Shown here in pieces: positions 1 through 5,999 of a stretch of 5,999 nt of DNA. The stretch is taken from contig NVSM01000020.1 in NCBI GenBank assembly GCA_002401225.1, positions 32,775 through 38,773 on the forward strand, read 5' to 3'. The translations under genes and the position numbers were made by a program. Under the pieces are notes generated by a model. It did no database searches. It worked only from the letters and a program-made list of their open reading frames with translations, and was not told the origin of the DNA. The stretch's first letter is position 1; each line of letters opens with the position of its first letter. Source of the DNA: a bacterium (lineage in GTDB: Bacteria; Planctomycetota; Phycisphaerae; Phycisphaerales; UBA1924).

Positions 1-717
1 TGGACCCTCAAGATCCAGATCATGACCCAAGAGCAAGCTGATGAGTTCGAGGCATCCACAGGGTGGAACCCGTTCGATCTCACCAAGGTCTGGCCACACG
101 CTGATTTCCCACTGATCGAAGTCGGACAGATGGAACTCAACCGCAACCCAGAGAACTACCACGCCGAAGTCGAACAAGTCGCGTTCAAGCCTTCGAGCTT
201 CGTCCCCGGCATCGGTCCAAGCCCATGCAAAATGCTCCAGGCTCGGTTGATGTCCTACTCAGATACGCACCTCCATCGCCTCGGTGTGAATCATCATCAG
301 ATCCCAGTCAACAAACCACGCTGCCCTGTCATGCACACCATGCGCGACGGCCAAGCCGCCACCGCCGAGACCTACGGCAGTGCTACCAACTACTGGCCTT
401 CAACAAGACCAGACGCCGCACTCCCCGATGAAAAATTCCTCGACCCCGCATGGGACCTGGGCAGCGCAATCGTTGATCGCTACGACTCAACCCTCGACCA
501 CGACGATTTCACCCAGCCGGGCAATCTCTATCGTCTCTTTGATGACGCCGAGAAGGATCGCCTGACGACCCGCATCGCCGGCGCTTTGGGTGATGCCCGC
601 AAGGAAGTTCAAATGCTCCAACTCTGCCACTTCTTCCGCGCCGACCCAGACTACGGCTCCCGCATCGCGAAAAAACTCGGCATCGACATCCCCAAAGAAA
701 TGCTCCAAGGCACCTAA
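1..717 (+). CDS. Catalase, C-terminal part (5' end outside window)
   Basis: Haem catalase that converts hydrogen peroxide to water and oxygen. The frame is open from base 1, so the gene starts left of the window; about 238 codons are visible. Numbered from the ATG at 22, which is an internal Met, the conserved WNPFDLTKVWPH block is at residues 15-26 and ELNRNPENYHAEVEQ at 39-53. The proximal haem signature RLMSYSDTH is at 75-83, with Tyr79 as the expected axial haem ligand and Arg75 supporting it. RLGVNHHQIPVN follows at 86-97. The C-terminus (RADPDYGSRIAKKLGI) ends about where small-subunit catalases end, with no extra flavodoxin-like domain, so this is a small-subunit enzyme, most like clade 3. 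The third position of the haem signature is Met where Phe is usual. The distal His and Asn lie in the missing N-terminal half and cannot be checked. The gene converges with the protease gene, leaving 57 bases between the stop codons. Confidence 0.96.
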   Translation, partial: WTLKIQIMTQEQADEFEASTGWNPFDLTKVWPHADFPLIEVGQMELNRNPENYHAEVEQVAFKPSSFVPGIGPSPCKMLQARLMSYSDTHLHRLGVNHHQIPVNKPRCPVMHTMRDGQAATAETYGSATNYWPSTRPDAALPDEKFLDPAWDLGSAIVDRYDSTLDHDDFTQPGNLYRLFDDAEKDRLTTRIAGALGDARKEVQMLQLCHFFRADPDYGSRIAKKLGIDIPKEMLQGT

Positions 718-774
718 GCCAAGAGCATCTCAATCCCATCTTCAACGAGCCGCGACCGTAAGGGAGTGGTTTTT

Positions 775-2109
775 TTATTCCACTTCACTGGTCTCAATCG
801 GTGTAAACACACCGCGAGTCACTTTCCCATCCTCGCCCGTCATTTGGACATCAACCCCTGTTTTATGATTGATCCGTTCTTGTTCTTCAATCCCTTCAAT
901 CGAACCATCAATTGGCAAAACAACATCCACCCAGCCATCATCGCTTACTCGTCGAATCCGAACAGTAATCGTCATTGCACCCGGTTCAACGGCCCAGTAG
1001 TTCGTCTTGAGATGCATCAAGTTCGGCTCAACACCATCAATCAGAAGGACTTCATCAAAGGCGCGAATCCCGAGTAGATACGCAGCGGAGCCTTCGAGTG
1101 TTTGGTCAATCCGGAAGCTATCGAATGTCCAAAGATGCGTAATTCCCATTCGATTTGTCGAGACGAGCCGTTGTGCATTGTCTGGGCGTGTAAATGAAAC
1201 GAGCCGAGATTTCTTGTCGATCTTGACATGGAAATTTTGAAGCGTGCTTGAATCAAGCCGATTCTCAACAGCACTCACCATTGCGATCATCCCATCGAGC
1301 TGAGTCGTGCCAACGAGGATTCCCGCTTGCAAAGGCCCAGCATCAACGAGTTGTTCCACTCCATGTACCCCGGTGGCCTTATGCCCACTCGTCCGTTGAG
1401 CTGGATCAAGATATCGCTCGGCCTCGTTTGTTTTCAAATCAAAGAAACGAATATTGCCAGAATCAAGCAAGCTCCAAACAGTGTTGAAGGCTCCCGGCTC
1501 ATCAGGATCTGAAAACGGCACAGGCACCATGAACAATCCGTCAGATCGCACACGCATCTCGCTGGTGCCCGGATTCTCTAGGCTCAGCCGCTCGTCGGTT
1601 ATGGACACTCGCCTCTCTGGATAATTGATATCAATCGTAAACTCTTCAAGCCCACGGATTCCGATGATGCCTGCAATCTGAGGATTGGCTTCGTTGCCTT
1701 CTGGTTCAGAGAGATGTTTGGAGTTCTGTATATCATGGATTAAAAACGCCATGTTCCCCATCGACACCGACCCAAAGACCAACTCGTCAACAAACGCCAT
1801 AGGCAGTTTTTTTCTGATTCCAGAAGCCCCAATGACGGTCACTGTACTGGTGGGTTTGATGTTGAGTTCGTCCGCACTCGATGTGAACAACATATTCAAG
1901 TTGGCGCCAGTATCGAACAAAAACTTCATCGGCTCCGAGCCATTGATCGACGCCATCACAAACGGCATGCCTCGATACATCCCGCTCTCAACAGCCCCGC
2001 CCCCATCAACCAAAGGCTCAACCCTCGGCCCGCCCCAAGCCATGAGCCCCGAACACCCGCTCCCAAACATCCCAAACGCACAGAGCGCAGCAATCAATAT
2101 CCGAATCAT
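775..2109 (-). CDS. Two-lobed retropepsin-like aspartic protease with C-terminal PDZ domain, probable lipoprotein
   Basis: Predicted envelope aspartic protease of 444 residues; the substrate is unknown. I chose the ATG at 2109 because AAGGGA lies 5 nt upstream and because it places a signal peptide at the N-terminus. Residues 1-18 are a short hydrophobic segment followed by Cys19 (MFGSGC), a loose lipobox. The frame stays open to an ATG at 2244, but that start would bury the signal peptide and begin inside a repeat. Lobe 1 (about 48-170) has the catalytic-type FLFDTGANLN with Asp66, then AGIIGIRGLEEFTIDINYP near 146-164, the usual closing motif of Asp_protease_2-type domains. Lobe 2 (about 195-306) has SLLDSGN with Asp216 and a weaker closing motif (MIAMVSAV, then FHVKIDKKSRLVSF). 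A PDZ-like domain follows (about 322-401; EGSAAYLLGIRAFDEVLLIDGVE). The tail is charged and ends in EVE. Domain assignment is fairly sure; activity and lipidation are inferred. Confidence 0.88.
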   Translation of the reverse strand: MIRILIAALCAFGMFGSGCSGLMAWGGPRVEPLVDGGGAVESGMYRGMPFVMASINGSEPMKFLFDTGANLNMLFTSSADELNIKPTSTVTVIGASGIRKKLPMAFVDELVFGSVSMGNMAFLIHDIQNSKHLSEPEGNEANPQIAGIIGIRGLEEFTIDINYPERRVSITDERLSLENPGTSEMRVRSDGLFMVPVPFSDPDEPGAFNTVWSLLDSGNIRFFDLKTNEAERYLDPAQRTSGHKATGVHGVEQLVDAGPLQAGILVGTTQLDGMIAMVSAVENRLDSSTLQNFHVKIDKKSRLVSFTRPDNAQRLVSTNRMGITHLWTFDSFRIDQTLEGSAAYLLGIRAFDEVLLIDGVEPNLMHLKTNYWAVEPGAMTITVRIRRVSDDGWVDVVLPIDGSIEGIEEQERINHKTGVDVQMTGEDGKVTRGVFTPIETSEVE

Positions 2110-2114
2110 AAAAT
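2110..2114 (-). promoter_or_regulatory. Start-deciding spacing of the protease gene, with AAGGGA at 2115-2120
   Basis: Read on the minus strand, AAAGGGAA precedes the ATG at 2109, leaving about 5 nt between AAGGGA and the start codon. This supports the 444-residue start over the in-frame ATG at 2244. About 45 bases further upstream a TATATT (2154-2159) could be a -10 element. I see no convincing -35 at normal spacing, so the promoter is not called. Confidence 0.55.
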
Positions 2115-2246
2115 TCCCTTTCAGCCATCGCCTCGATGAGTATTGAGGTGCAAAATATACCAGCACGCCCCAAGCCGGTTGCATCAAGAGTGTGTTGGAT
2201 GCCCGATCAACTTTGGTGTCTGATTCCCACTGCAAACTCCACATCT

Positions 2247-2316
2247 CCTCCCCCGGGCCTCCGGGGGAGGTGGCACGCGCAGCGTGACGGAGGGGGTCTT
2301 CTCTCTTCTCTTCTTC
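2247..2316. repeat. GC-rich double-hairpin intergenic element with pyrimidine tail
   Basis: A perfect 10-bp inverted repeat (CCTCCCCCGG at 2247-2256, CCGGGGGAGG at 2261-2270) encloses the 4-base loop GCCT. A second small hairpin follows: CACGC at 2274-2278 and GCGTG at 2282-2286, loop GCA. The element continues as ACGGAGGGGG into a pure pyrimidine run of 20 bases (2297-2316). The layout (C-run, palindrome, CGC/GCG core, GGAGGGGGTC) is that of REP-like dispersed intergenic repeats found in many GC-rich bacterial genomes. This window has only one full copy, so repeat status rests on that resemblance. On the minus strand the pyrimidine run is all purine, so there is no U-tract; on the plus strand the tail is C/T mixed. 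It is therefore a poor intrinsic terminator in either direction. Confidence 0.6.
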
Positions 2317-2433
2317 AGGTGGGATGGTCTTCTAGCCCGTCTCTTCATGCCTTACCAAAATCATCCACCCGAATATCCATCCAATCAAACCGGTTCTTCT
2401 CGCTGTTTTAATCTGACATCAGAGTTTTCCTTT

Positions 2434-2871
2434 TTACTTATGGTGAGTTATTCGAGCGGTGATTGAGCTCTCCCAGTTATTCAACAAACGGAGAAGCGAA
2501 CGAATGAGGGAATTGTGGAAAGGCTGAATTTGACCAGGGCAACATGATTGGGCTTCATTGATAAGTGTGGAGATAACTGCGATAGTCACAAGATAAGTTT
2601 TTTCAGATTCAGTTTGGGTCTTAGGATTCAACACCCAATCACTTAGCACAGGAGTGAATGAGATATACTTATACAGTATGTCGGATAAACAGACGGATTT
2701 GTTTTGAGATTTTGAGTGCCACACAAGATCAGGAAACTCTTCCTTGTCTGGATATGAAATTTCAAAACCGATCCACTGAGAACAAAATTCTGCATGGTTT
2801 AATAGAAATCGCTTTGCCGGATGATTGTCCGGCAAAGCGAGTATTGGTTTGTTATCTAGATGAATCCTCAT
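2434..2871 (-). CDS. Hypothetical protein, 145 residues, no family recognised
   Basis: An uninterrupted frame starting MRIHLDNKP and ending ITHHK. I do not recognise the product. It looks soluble: no signal peptide or membrane segment, with a hydrophobic helical-looking stretch near residues 94-104 (TYLVTIAVIST) and another near the C-terminus (NSLIRSLLRLLNNW). It has four Cys residues, including a CC pair (SCCPG), but no metal-binding arrangement I can name. The ATG at 2871 is the only Met after the one at 2931. I prefer 2871 because the longer start overlaps the aconitase gene. No clear Shine-Dalgarno precedes it. The start lies 37 bases past the aconitase stop, so read-through transcription is possible, but a strong hairpin sits inside its first 25 codons. 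Composition is clearly more AT-rich than its neighbours, which may mean foreign origin, a decayed gene or weak constraint. Confidence 0.5.
   Translation of the reverse strand: MRIHLDNKPILALPDNHPAKRFLLNHAEFCSQWIGFEISYPDKEEFPDLVWHSKSQNKSVCLSDILYKYISFTPVLSDWVLNPKTQTESEKTYLVTIAVISTLINEAQSCCPGQIQPFHNSLIRSLLRLLNNWESSITARITHHK
2809..2840 (-). terminator. Perfect 12-bp stem-loop, possible aconitase terminator
   Basis: TCGCTTTGCCGG (2809-2820) and its exact reverse complement CCGGCAAAGCGA (2829-2840) enclose an 8-base loop. It lies about 69 bases downstream of the aconitase stop codon. On the minus strand the stem is followed by TTTCTATTAAA, an interrupted U-rich stretch; on the plus strand the following bases are less T-rich. 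This suits a moderate intrinsic terminator for the aconitase transcript. It also falls inside the coding frame of the unknown ORF (residues about 11-22), which weakens one of the two calls. Confidence 0.5.
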
Positions 2872-2908
2872 TGAAGCATGGTAGCTCGTTGAGTTGTCGG
2901 TATCTGAT

Positions 2909-5695
2909 TTACGCCAACTGCGTGCTCTCATTCAACTTCTTGCGAATCACCGTATGCAAAATCCCACCATTGCGGAAATACTCAATCTCCACAGGCGTAT
3001 CAACCCGGCACATCGTCATGAACTCAAACGAAGTTCCGTCCGGTCGCGTAGCCTTCACTGGCACATCGCAGCGTGGCGAAAGATCCGCAGGCATCATCAC
3101 ATCAAACGCCTCGTCACCCTTAATTCCAAGGCTCGATGCGCTGTCGCCATTCTTAAACACAACCGGAAGCACACCCATGAACACCAAGTTCGAGCGGTGG
3201 ATCCGCTCGAAACTCTCGGCGATCACAGCCTTCACGCCTAACAACAATGTCCCCTTGGCCGCCCAGTCACGCGATGAACCCATGCCATAGTCCTTGCCCG
3301 CAACAACAACAAGCGTTGTGTTCGCCTTTTTGTAATCCATTGCCGCGTCATAGATATATTCGATCGGAGCCGATGCAAGATCGTTGCCCTTGGTAAAGTT
3401 GCGTGTCCATCCGCCCTCGGGCTGTTCGCCCGTGTTGACATCGATAGCCACTTGGTTTTTCACACGCACATTGGCAAATGTGCCGCGTGTCATGACTCGG
3501 TCATTGCCTCGCCGAGAACCAAACGAGTTGAAGTTGCTCACCGCGACACCCTGAGCAATCAGGTACTGCCCGGCCGGCGTCTCAGGCTCAATCCGACCCG
3601 CAGGCGAAATATGATCCGTTGTGACGGAATCCGCAAGCAAGCACAACACCCGTGCGTTTTCGATCTTGCTGAACCCCGGAGCCTCTTCGGTCATGCCTTC
3701 AAAGAAAGGCGGGTTCTGAATATATGTACTCTTGTCGTCCCAAGGGAACAAGTCACTCTGCGACGCAGGTACCTTGTTCCACTCTTCGTTTTCAGTATAC
3801 ACCGCGCTGTACTTGTCCTTGAACTGCTCGGTGGTCACACACGCCGCAACCGCTTCGTGCACCTCCGCAGTCGTCGGCCAAAGATCCTTCAAGTACACAT
3901 CTTTGCCATCGGGCGTCTGGCACAAAGGCTCGTTGTACACATCAACATCAATCCGCCCAGCCAATGCATACGCGACAACCAGTGGGGGGCTCGCAAGGAA
4001 GTTGCCCTTGATCTCAGGATGAATCCGCCCCTCAAAGTTCCGGTTGCCCGAAAGAATCGAAGTGACAGCCAACTTGCCTTCCTTGATCCCGTCTTCAATC
4101 TCGCTTGGCAAAGGCCCAGAGTTGCCGATACAAGTCGTGCACCCATACCCAACCGTGTTGAACCCGATCGCATCAAGATCAGCCGACAGGTTCGCCTTGT
4201 CCAAGTATTCAGTCACCACCTTTGAGCCCGGTGCCAACGATGTCTTCACCCAAGGCTTCCGGTTCAACCCAAGTGCCCGTGCCTTGCGTGCAACCAAACC
4301 CGCAGCCACAAGCACATCCGGGTTCGAGGTATTCGTACAACTCGTTATCGCCGCGATCACAATCGATCCATGCTTGAGCTGCGATGTCATCCCAACCTCA
4401 GCCGGGTGCGACTGGGCAGTATGCGTAATCGTCACGCTCTTGTTGATGTCGGCCTTGTCAATCCCAAGACCCTGCGGGCCCATCGGACGAACCAACATCT
4501 CGGCAAACGCCGTATGCAACGAATCAAGATCAATCCGGTCCTGCGGGCGCTTGGGCCCAGCAACACAAGGCTTCACCGTCGAAAGATCAAGTTCAAGAAC
4601 CGCACCAAACTCAGGATCAGGAGACTCCGCGGTCCAGAAGAATCCAGAAGCCTTCGCCCATGCTTCGGTCAACGCAACCTCTTCATCGGTCTTGCCCGTG
4701 AACTTGAAGAACGCGATGGTCTTGGCATCAATCGGGAAGAACCCACAAGTCGCGCCATATTCAGGAGCCATGTTCGCAATCGTCGCACGATCAGGGATCG
4801 ACAACGCTTCCATGCCATCGCCAAAGAACTCAACAAACTTCTCAACCACACCATGTGCACGAAGCATTTCCGTCACAGTCAACACCATATCCGTCGCGGT
4901 CGCGCCTTCTGGCAACTTGCCCTTGAGCTTAAACCCAACAACCTCAGGCGTAAGCATGTACACCGGCTGCCCACACATCACCGCCTCGGCTTCAATCCCG
5001 CCAACGCCCCAGCCCAACACGCCAACACCATTAATCATGGTCGTGTGCGAGTCAGTCCCGACGAGCGAGTCTGGGTAGACCCACTGTGTGCCAGCATCAT
5101 TCTTCACGAGCACGCCGCGAGCAAGATACTCAAGGTTCACCTGATGCACAATCCCAGTCGCCGGCGGCACAGCTCGAAAATTATCCAAACTCTCCTGACC
5201 CCACTTCAAGAAGGTATACCGCTCCGCATTTCGCGAGAACTCTTTCTCCGCATTGATCGTCAACGCGACGAACGATGCAAAGTCGTCGACCTGTACCGAA
5301 TGATCAATCACCAGATCACACGCCACCGCGGGATTGATCGCTGCCGGATTTCCCCCAAGGTTCTTCATCGCATCACGCATCGCAGCCAGATCAACCACAC
5401 AAGGCACACCGGTAAAGTCCTGCAACACAACCCGCCCAGGCATGAACGGCATCTCGGTCGCCACCGCATTCTTCGCGTTGTATCCAGCGAGCGCTTTGAT
5501 ATGGGCAGCCGTCACGATGAACTCATCATGATTCCGAACCATCGCTTCGAGCAACACCCGAATCGAATAAGGCATCTTCGAAACATCCCCCAACCCGGCT
5601 TCTTGCAAAGCCGCCAGGCGGATGTATGAGTAGGTCTCGCCATTGATATCGAGTGTTTCGCGAGCATTGAACTGGTTATTAGGCTGATCGGTCAT
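2909..5695 (-). CDS. acnA: Aconitate hydratase, AcnA type (complete)
   Basis: Cytoplasmic [4Fe-4S] enzyme that interconverts citrate and isocitrate through cis-aconitate in the TCA cycle. At 928 residues it is slightly longer than the roughly 890 of E. coli AcnA and aligns with the AcnA/IRP1 branch along its whole length. Landmarks: LQDFTGVPCVVDLAAMRDA (91-109), VIDHSVQVD (129-137), VGTDSHTTMINGVGVLGWG (212-230), EYGATCGFFPID (312-323). The cluster ligands are Cys453 in ITSCTNTSN and Cys519 and Cys522 in GYGCTTCIGNSG. SGNRNFEGRIHP is at 549-560. The swivel domain starts near DSVTTDHISPAG (689-700) and carries GSSRDWAAKG (806-815) with the catalytic-type Ser, then AESFERIHRSNL (826-837). The substrate-binding GSRRG is at 726-730. 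Just before GSSR the residue is Met, where E. coli has Ser. Start is secure: AAGGAG lies 7 nt upstream. It is transcribed alone or with the small ORF beyond its stop. Confidence 0.98.
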   Translation of the reverse strand: MTDQPNNQFNARETLDINGETYSYIRLAALQEAGLGDVSKMPYSIRVLLEAMVRNHDEFIVTAAHIKALAGYNAKNAVATEMPFMPGRVVLQDFTGVPCVVDLAAMRDAMKNLGGNPAAINPAVACDLVIDHSVQVDDFASFVALTINAEKEFSRNAERYTFLKWGQESLDNFRAVPPATGIVHQVNLEYLARGVLVKNDAGTQWVYPDSLVGTDSHTTMINGVGVLGWGVGGIEAEAVMCGQPVYMLTPEVVGFKLKGKLPEGATATDMVLTVTEMLRAHGVVEKFVEFFGDGMEALSIPDRATIANMAPEYGATCGFFPIDAKTIAFFKFTGKTDEEVALTEAWAKASGFFWTAESPDPEFGAVLELDLSTVKPCVAGPKRPQDRIDLDSLHTAFAEMLVRPMGPQGLGIDKADINKSVTITHTAQSHPAEVGMTSQLKHGSIVIAAITSCTNTSNPDVLVAAGLVARKARALGLNRKPWVKTSLAPGSKVVTEYLDKANLSADLDAIGFNTVGYGCTTCIGNSGPLPSEIEDGIKEGKLAVTSILSGNRNFEGRIHPEIKGNFLASPPLVVAYALAGRIDVDVYNEPLCQTPDGKDVYLKDLWPTTAEVHEAVAACVTTEQFKDKYSAVYTENEEWNKVPASQSDLFPWDDKSTYIQNPPFFEGMTEEAPGFSKIENARVLCLLADSVTTDHISPAGRIEPETPAGQYLIAQGVAVSNFNSFGSRRGNDRVMTRGTFANVRVKNQVAIDVNTGEQPEGGWTRNFTKGNDLASAPIEYIYDAAMDYKKANTTLVVVAGKDYGMGSSRDWAAKGTLLLGVKAVIAESFERIHRSNLVFMGVLPVVFKNGDSASSLGIKGDEAFDVMMPADLSPRCDVPVKATRPDGTSFEFMTMCRVDTPVEIEYFRNGGILHTVIRKKLNESTQLA

Positions 5696-5702
5696 GGGTA
5701 GA

Positions 5703-5753
5703 CTCCTTCTTTGTGTCTAAGAGTAGTATCGGCCCAAAGTGCCCATGAATCAA
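5703..5753 (-). promoter_or_regulatory. Aconitase ribosome binding site and candidate promoter
   Basis: On the minus strand AAGGAG (5703-5708) precedes the ATG at 5695 by 7 nt, a strong Shine-Dalgarno. Upstream, TTGATT (5748-5753) and GATACT (5725-5730) are spaced by exactly 17 bases. Each matches the sigma-70 consensus at four of six positions. This would start transcription near 5718 and give a leader of about 20 bases. The ribosome binding site is clear; the promoter is a reasonable guess and assumes sigma-70-like recognition. Confidence 0.45.
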
Positions 5754-5809
5754 ATCAATGCCTTTTACAAGATTGATAGATTATGATTATGACGCAATCC
5801 CCAGTTCTG

Positions 5810-5848
5810 GGTGCCCTTACTCGCCGTCCCCGGCGCAGTGAGGTCTTC
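5810..5848. repeat. 39-bp hairpin element, copy 1
   Basis: It begins GGTGCCCT and ends GAGGTCTTC, exactly as copy 2 does, and has the same 39-base length. CCTTACT (5815-5821) pairs with AGTGAGG (5837-5843) with one G-U pair. Inside it GCCG (5823-5826) pairs with CGGC (5831-5834) around a TCCC loop. No U-tract follows, so it is not a typical terminator. It sits upstream of the aconitase promoter region. Confidence 0.6.
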
Positions 5849-5865
5849 TCTTCGCCAGATCCTTC

Positions 5866-5904
5866 GGTGCCCTCCTTCTGACCCGAAGGGCAAAGGAGGT
5901 CTTC
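5866..5904. repeat. 39-bp hairpin element, copy 2
   Basis: Same ends and length as copy 1, offset by 56 bases. CCTCCTT (5871-5877) pairs with AAGGAGG (5893-5899), seven Watson-Crick pairs, with a small inner CCC/GGG helix (5882-5884 with 5888-5890, loop GAA). The stem occupies the same positions of the element as in copy 1 although most stem bases differ. Alternative pairings exist (TGCCC at 5868-5872 with GGGCA at 5888-5892; CCTTCGG at 5861-5867 with CCGAAGG at 5883-5889), so the true fold is uncertain. Confidence 0.6.
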
Positions 5905-5917
5905 GCACGCCCCTCAA

Positions 5918-5955
5918 AATAAAAGAACACCCCGCTGAACCAAAGTCCAGCGGGG
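5918..5955 (-). terminator. Strong intrinsic terminator for a gene entering from the right
   Basis: Arms 5930-5940 and 5945-5955 form an 11-bp stem (CCCCGCTGGAC / GTTCAGCGGGG as read on the minus strand) with a 4-base loop. On the minus strand it is followed at once by TGTTCTTTTATTTT, a good U-rich tail. One pair (5938 with 5947) is G-U in minus-strand RNA but would be an A-C mismatch in plus-strand RNA, which independently points to minus-strand transcription. Confidence 0.82.
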
Positions 5956-5985
5956 CGTGTGTATCACAATCTTGAATCAGTTGTA

Positions 5986-5999
5986 TCAGTCCGCTTCGG
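5986..5999 (-). CDS. Possible 3' end of a gene lying to the right
   Basis: The terminator at 5918-5955 implies a minus-strand gene ending close by. One frame reads Glu-Ala-Asp-stop, with TGA at 5986-5988, about 30 bases before the terminator stem. Another frame ends at TGA 5964-5966. Too few codons are visible to choose firmly or to name a product. Confidence 0.3.

Larger units (their letters stand above)
2110..2433. other. Gene-free spacer between the protease and the unknown ORF
   Basis: This 324-base stretch holds no gene I can support. From the protease side it contains the protease ribosome binding site, a possible -10 (2154-2159), the GC-rich double-hairpin repeat at 2247-2316, and then about 115 bases of ordinary AT-richer sequence. 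Within that last part GGTCTTCT recurs at 2326-2333, echoing the end of the repeat. A very short minus-strand frame (2345-2380, 11 codons) lacks a ribosome binding site and is not called. Confidence 0.6.

Noticed and set aside
770..776. Run of seven T after the catalase stop as an intrinsic terminator
   Set aside because: I could find no stable hairpin immediately before the T-run, only short 3-4 bp pairings, and the run overlaps the stop codon of the convergent protease gene.
2110..2244. N-terminal extension of the protease to an in-frame ATG at 2244
   Set aside because: It would place 45 residues before an obvious signal peptide and start at the edge of a GC-rich palindrome. The ATG at 2109 has a ribosome binding site.
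2345..2380. Minus-strand mini-ORF of 11 codons (MDIRVDDFGKA)
   Set aside because: No Shine-Dalgarno, no neighbour it could serve as a leader peptide for, and this length occurs readily by chance.
2413..2424. Small near-palindrome TCTGACATCAGA next to the end of the unknown ORF
   Set aside because: Five pairs with a two-base loop cannot form a stable hairpin, and no U-tract follows on the minus strand.
2658..3290. Plus-strand open frame running from the unknown ORF into the aconitase gene
   Set aside because: It is antisense to the conserved C-terminus of aconitase and has no recognisable features or ribosome binding site.
4370..5629. Long open frame on the plus strand (about 419 codons) opposite the aconitase gene
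   Set aside because: It lies wholly antisense to a clearly conserved aconitase. Its translation is rich in Arg, His and Pro and resembles no protein, as expected from the codon bias of the opposite strand.
5810..5904. The two 39-bp elements read as a CRISPR array
   Set aside because: There are only two copies, the spacer between them is just 17 bases, the interiors diverge, and no cas gene is present.

Overview
The window holds three confidently coding genes, one probable unknown small gene and two structured intergenic spacers. Base composition is moderately GC-rich, and the Shine-Dalgarno sequences are normal (AAGGAG before the aconitase gene). The set of a haem catalase, a bacterial AcnA-type aconitase and a lipoprotein-like aspartic protease fits an aerobic bacterium. 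I lean towards a Gram-negative-type organism, perhaps a marine planctomycete-like lineage. That rests on general impression of the proteins, not on a decisive marker.

Layout from left to right. At 1-717 (+) is the C-terminal half of a monofunctional catalase cut by the window edge. Convergent with it, at 775-2109 (-), is a secreted or membrane-anchored retropepsin-like protein with two aspartic-protease lobes (DTGA and DSGN) and a C-terminal PDZ domain. A 324-base spacer (2110-2433) carries a GC-rich double-hairpin repeat followed by a pure pyrimidine tract. At 2434-2871 (-) is an unrecognised, more AT-rich reading frame of 145 codons. It starts just downstream of the aconitase stop codon and contains a perfect 12-bp inverted repeat, which could be the aconitase terminator. 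At 2909-5695 (-) is a complete aconitate hydratase with all three iron-sulfur cysteines, a good ribosome binding site and a plausible promoter. The spacer 5696-5985 holds, besides that promoter, two spaced copies of a 39-bp hairpin element. A strong terminator at 5918-5955 serves a minus-strand gene that enters from the right edge.

Functionally, aconitase is the TCA-cycle citrate/isocitrate isomerase and its cluster is sensitive to peroxide and superoxide; catalase removes hydrogen peroxide. They are on opposite strands and separated by other genes, so no operon links them. The protease is probably an independent envelope protein.

I see no defence system, transposase, CRISPR array, tRNA or rRNA. 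The most interesting non-coding signal is the pair of 39-bp elements at 5810-5904. Their ends are identical and their interiors diverge, but they keep the same stem through compensatory base changes. The GC-rich repeat at 2247-2316 ends in a similar G-run plus TCTTC and may be a relative.
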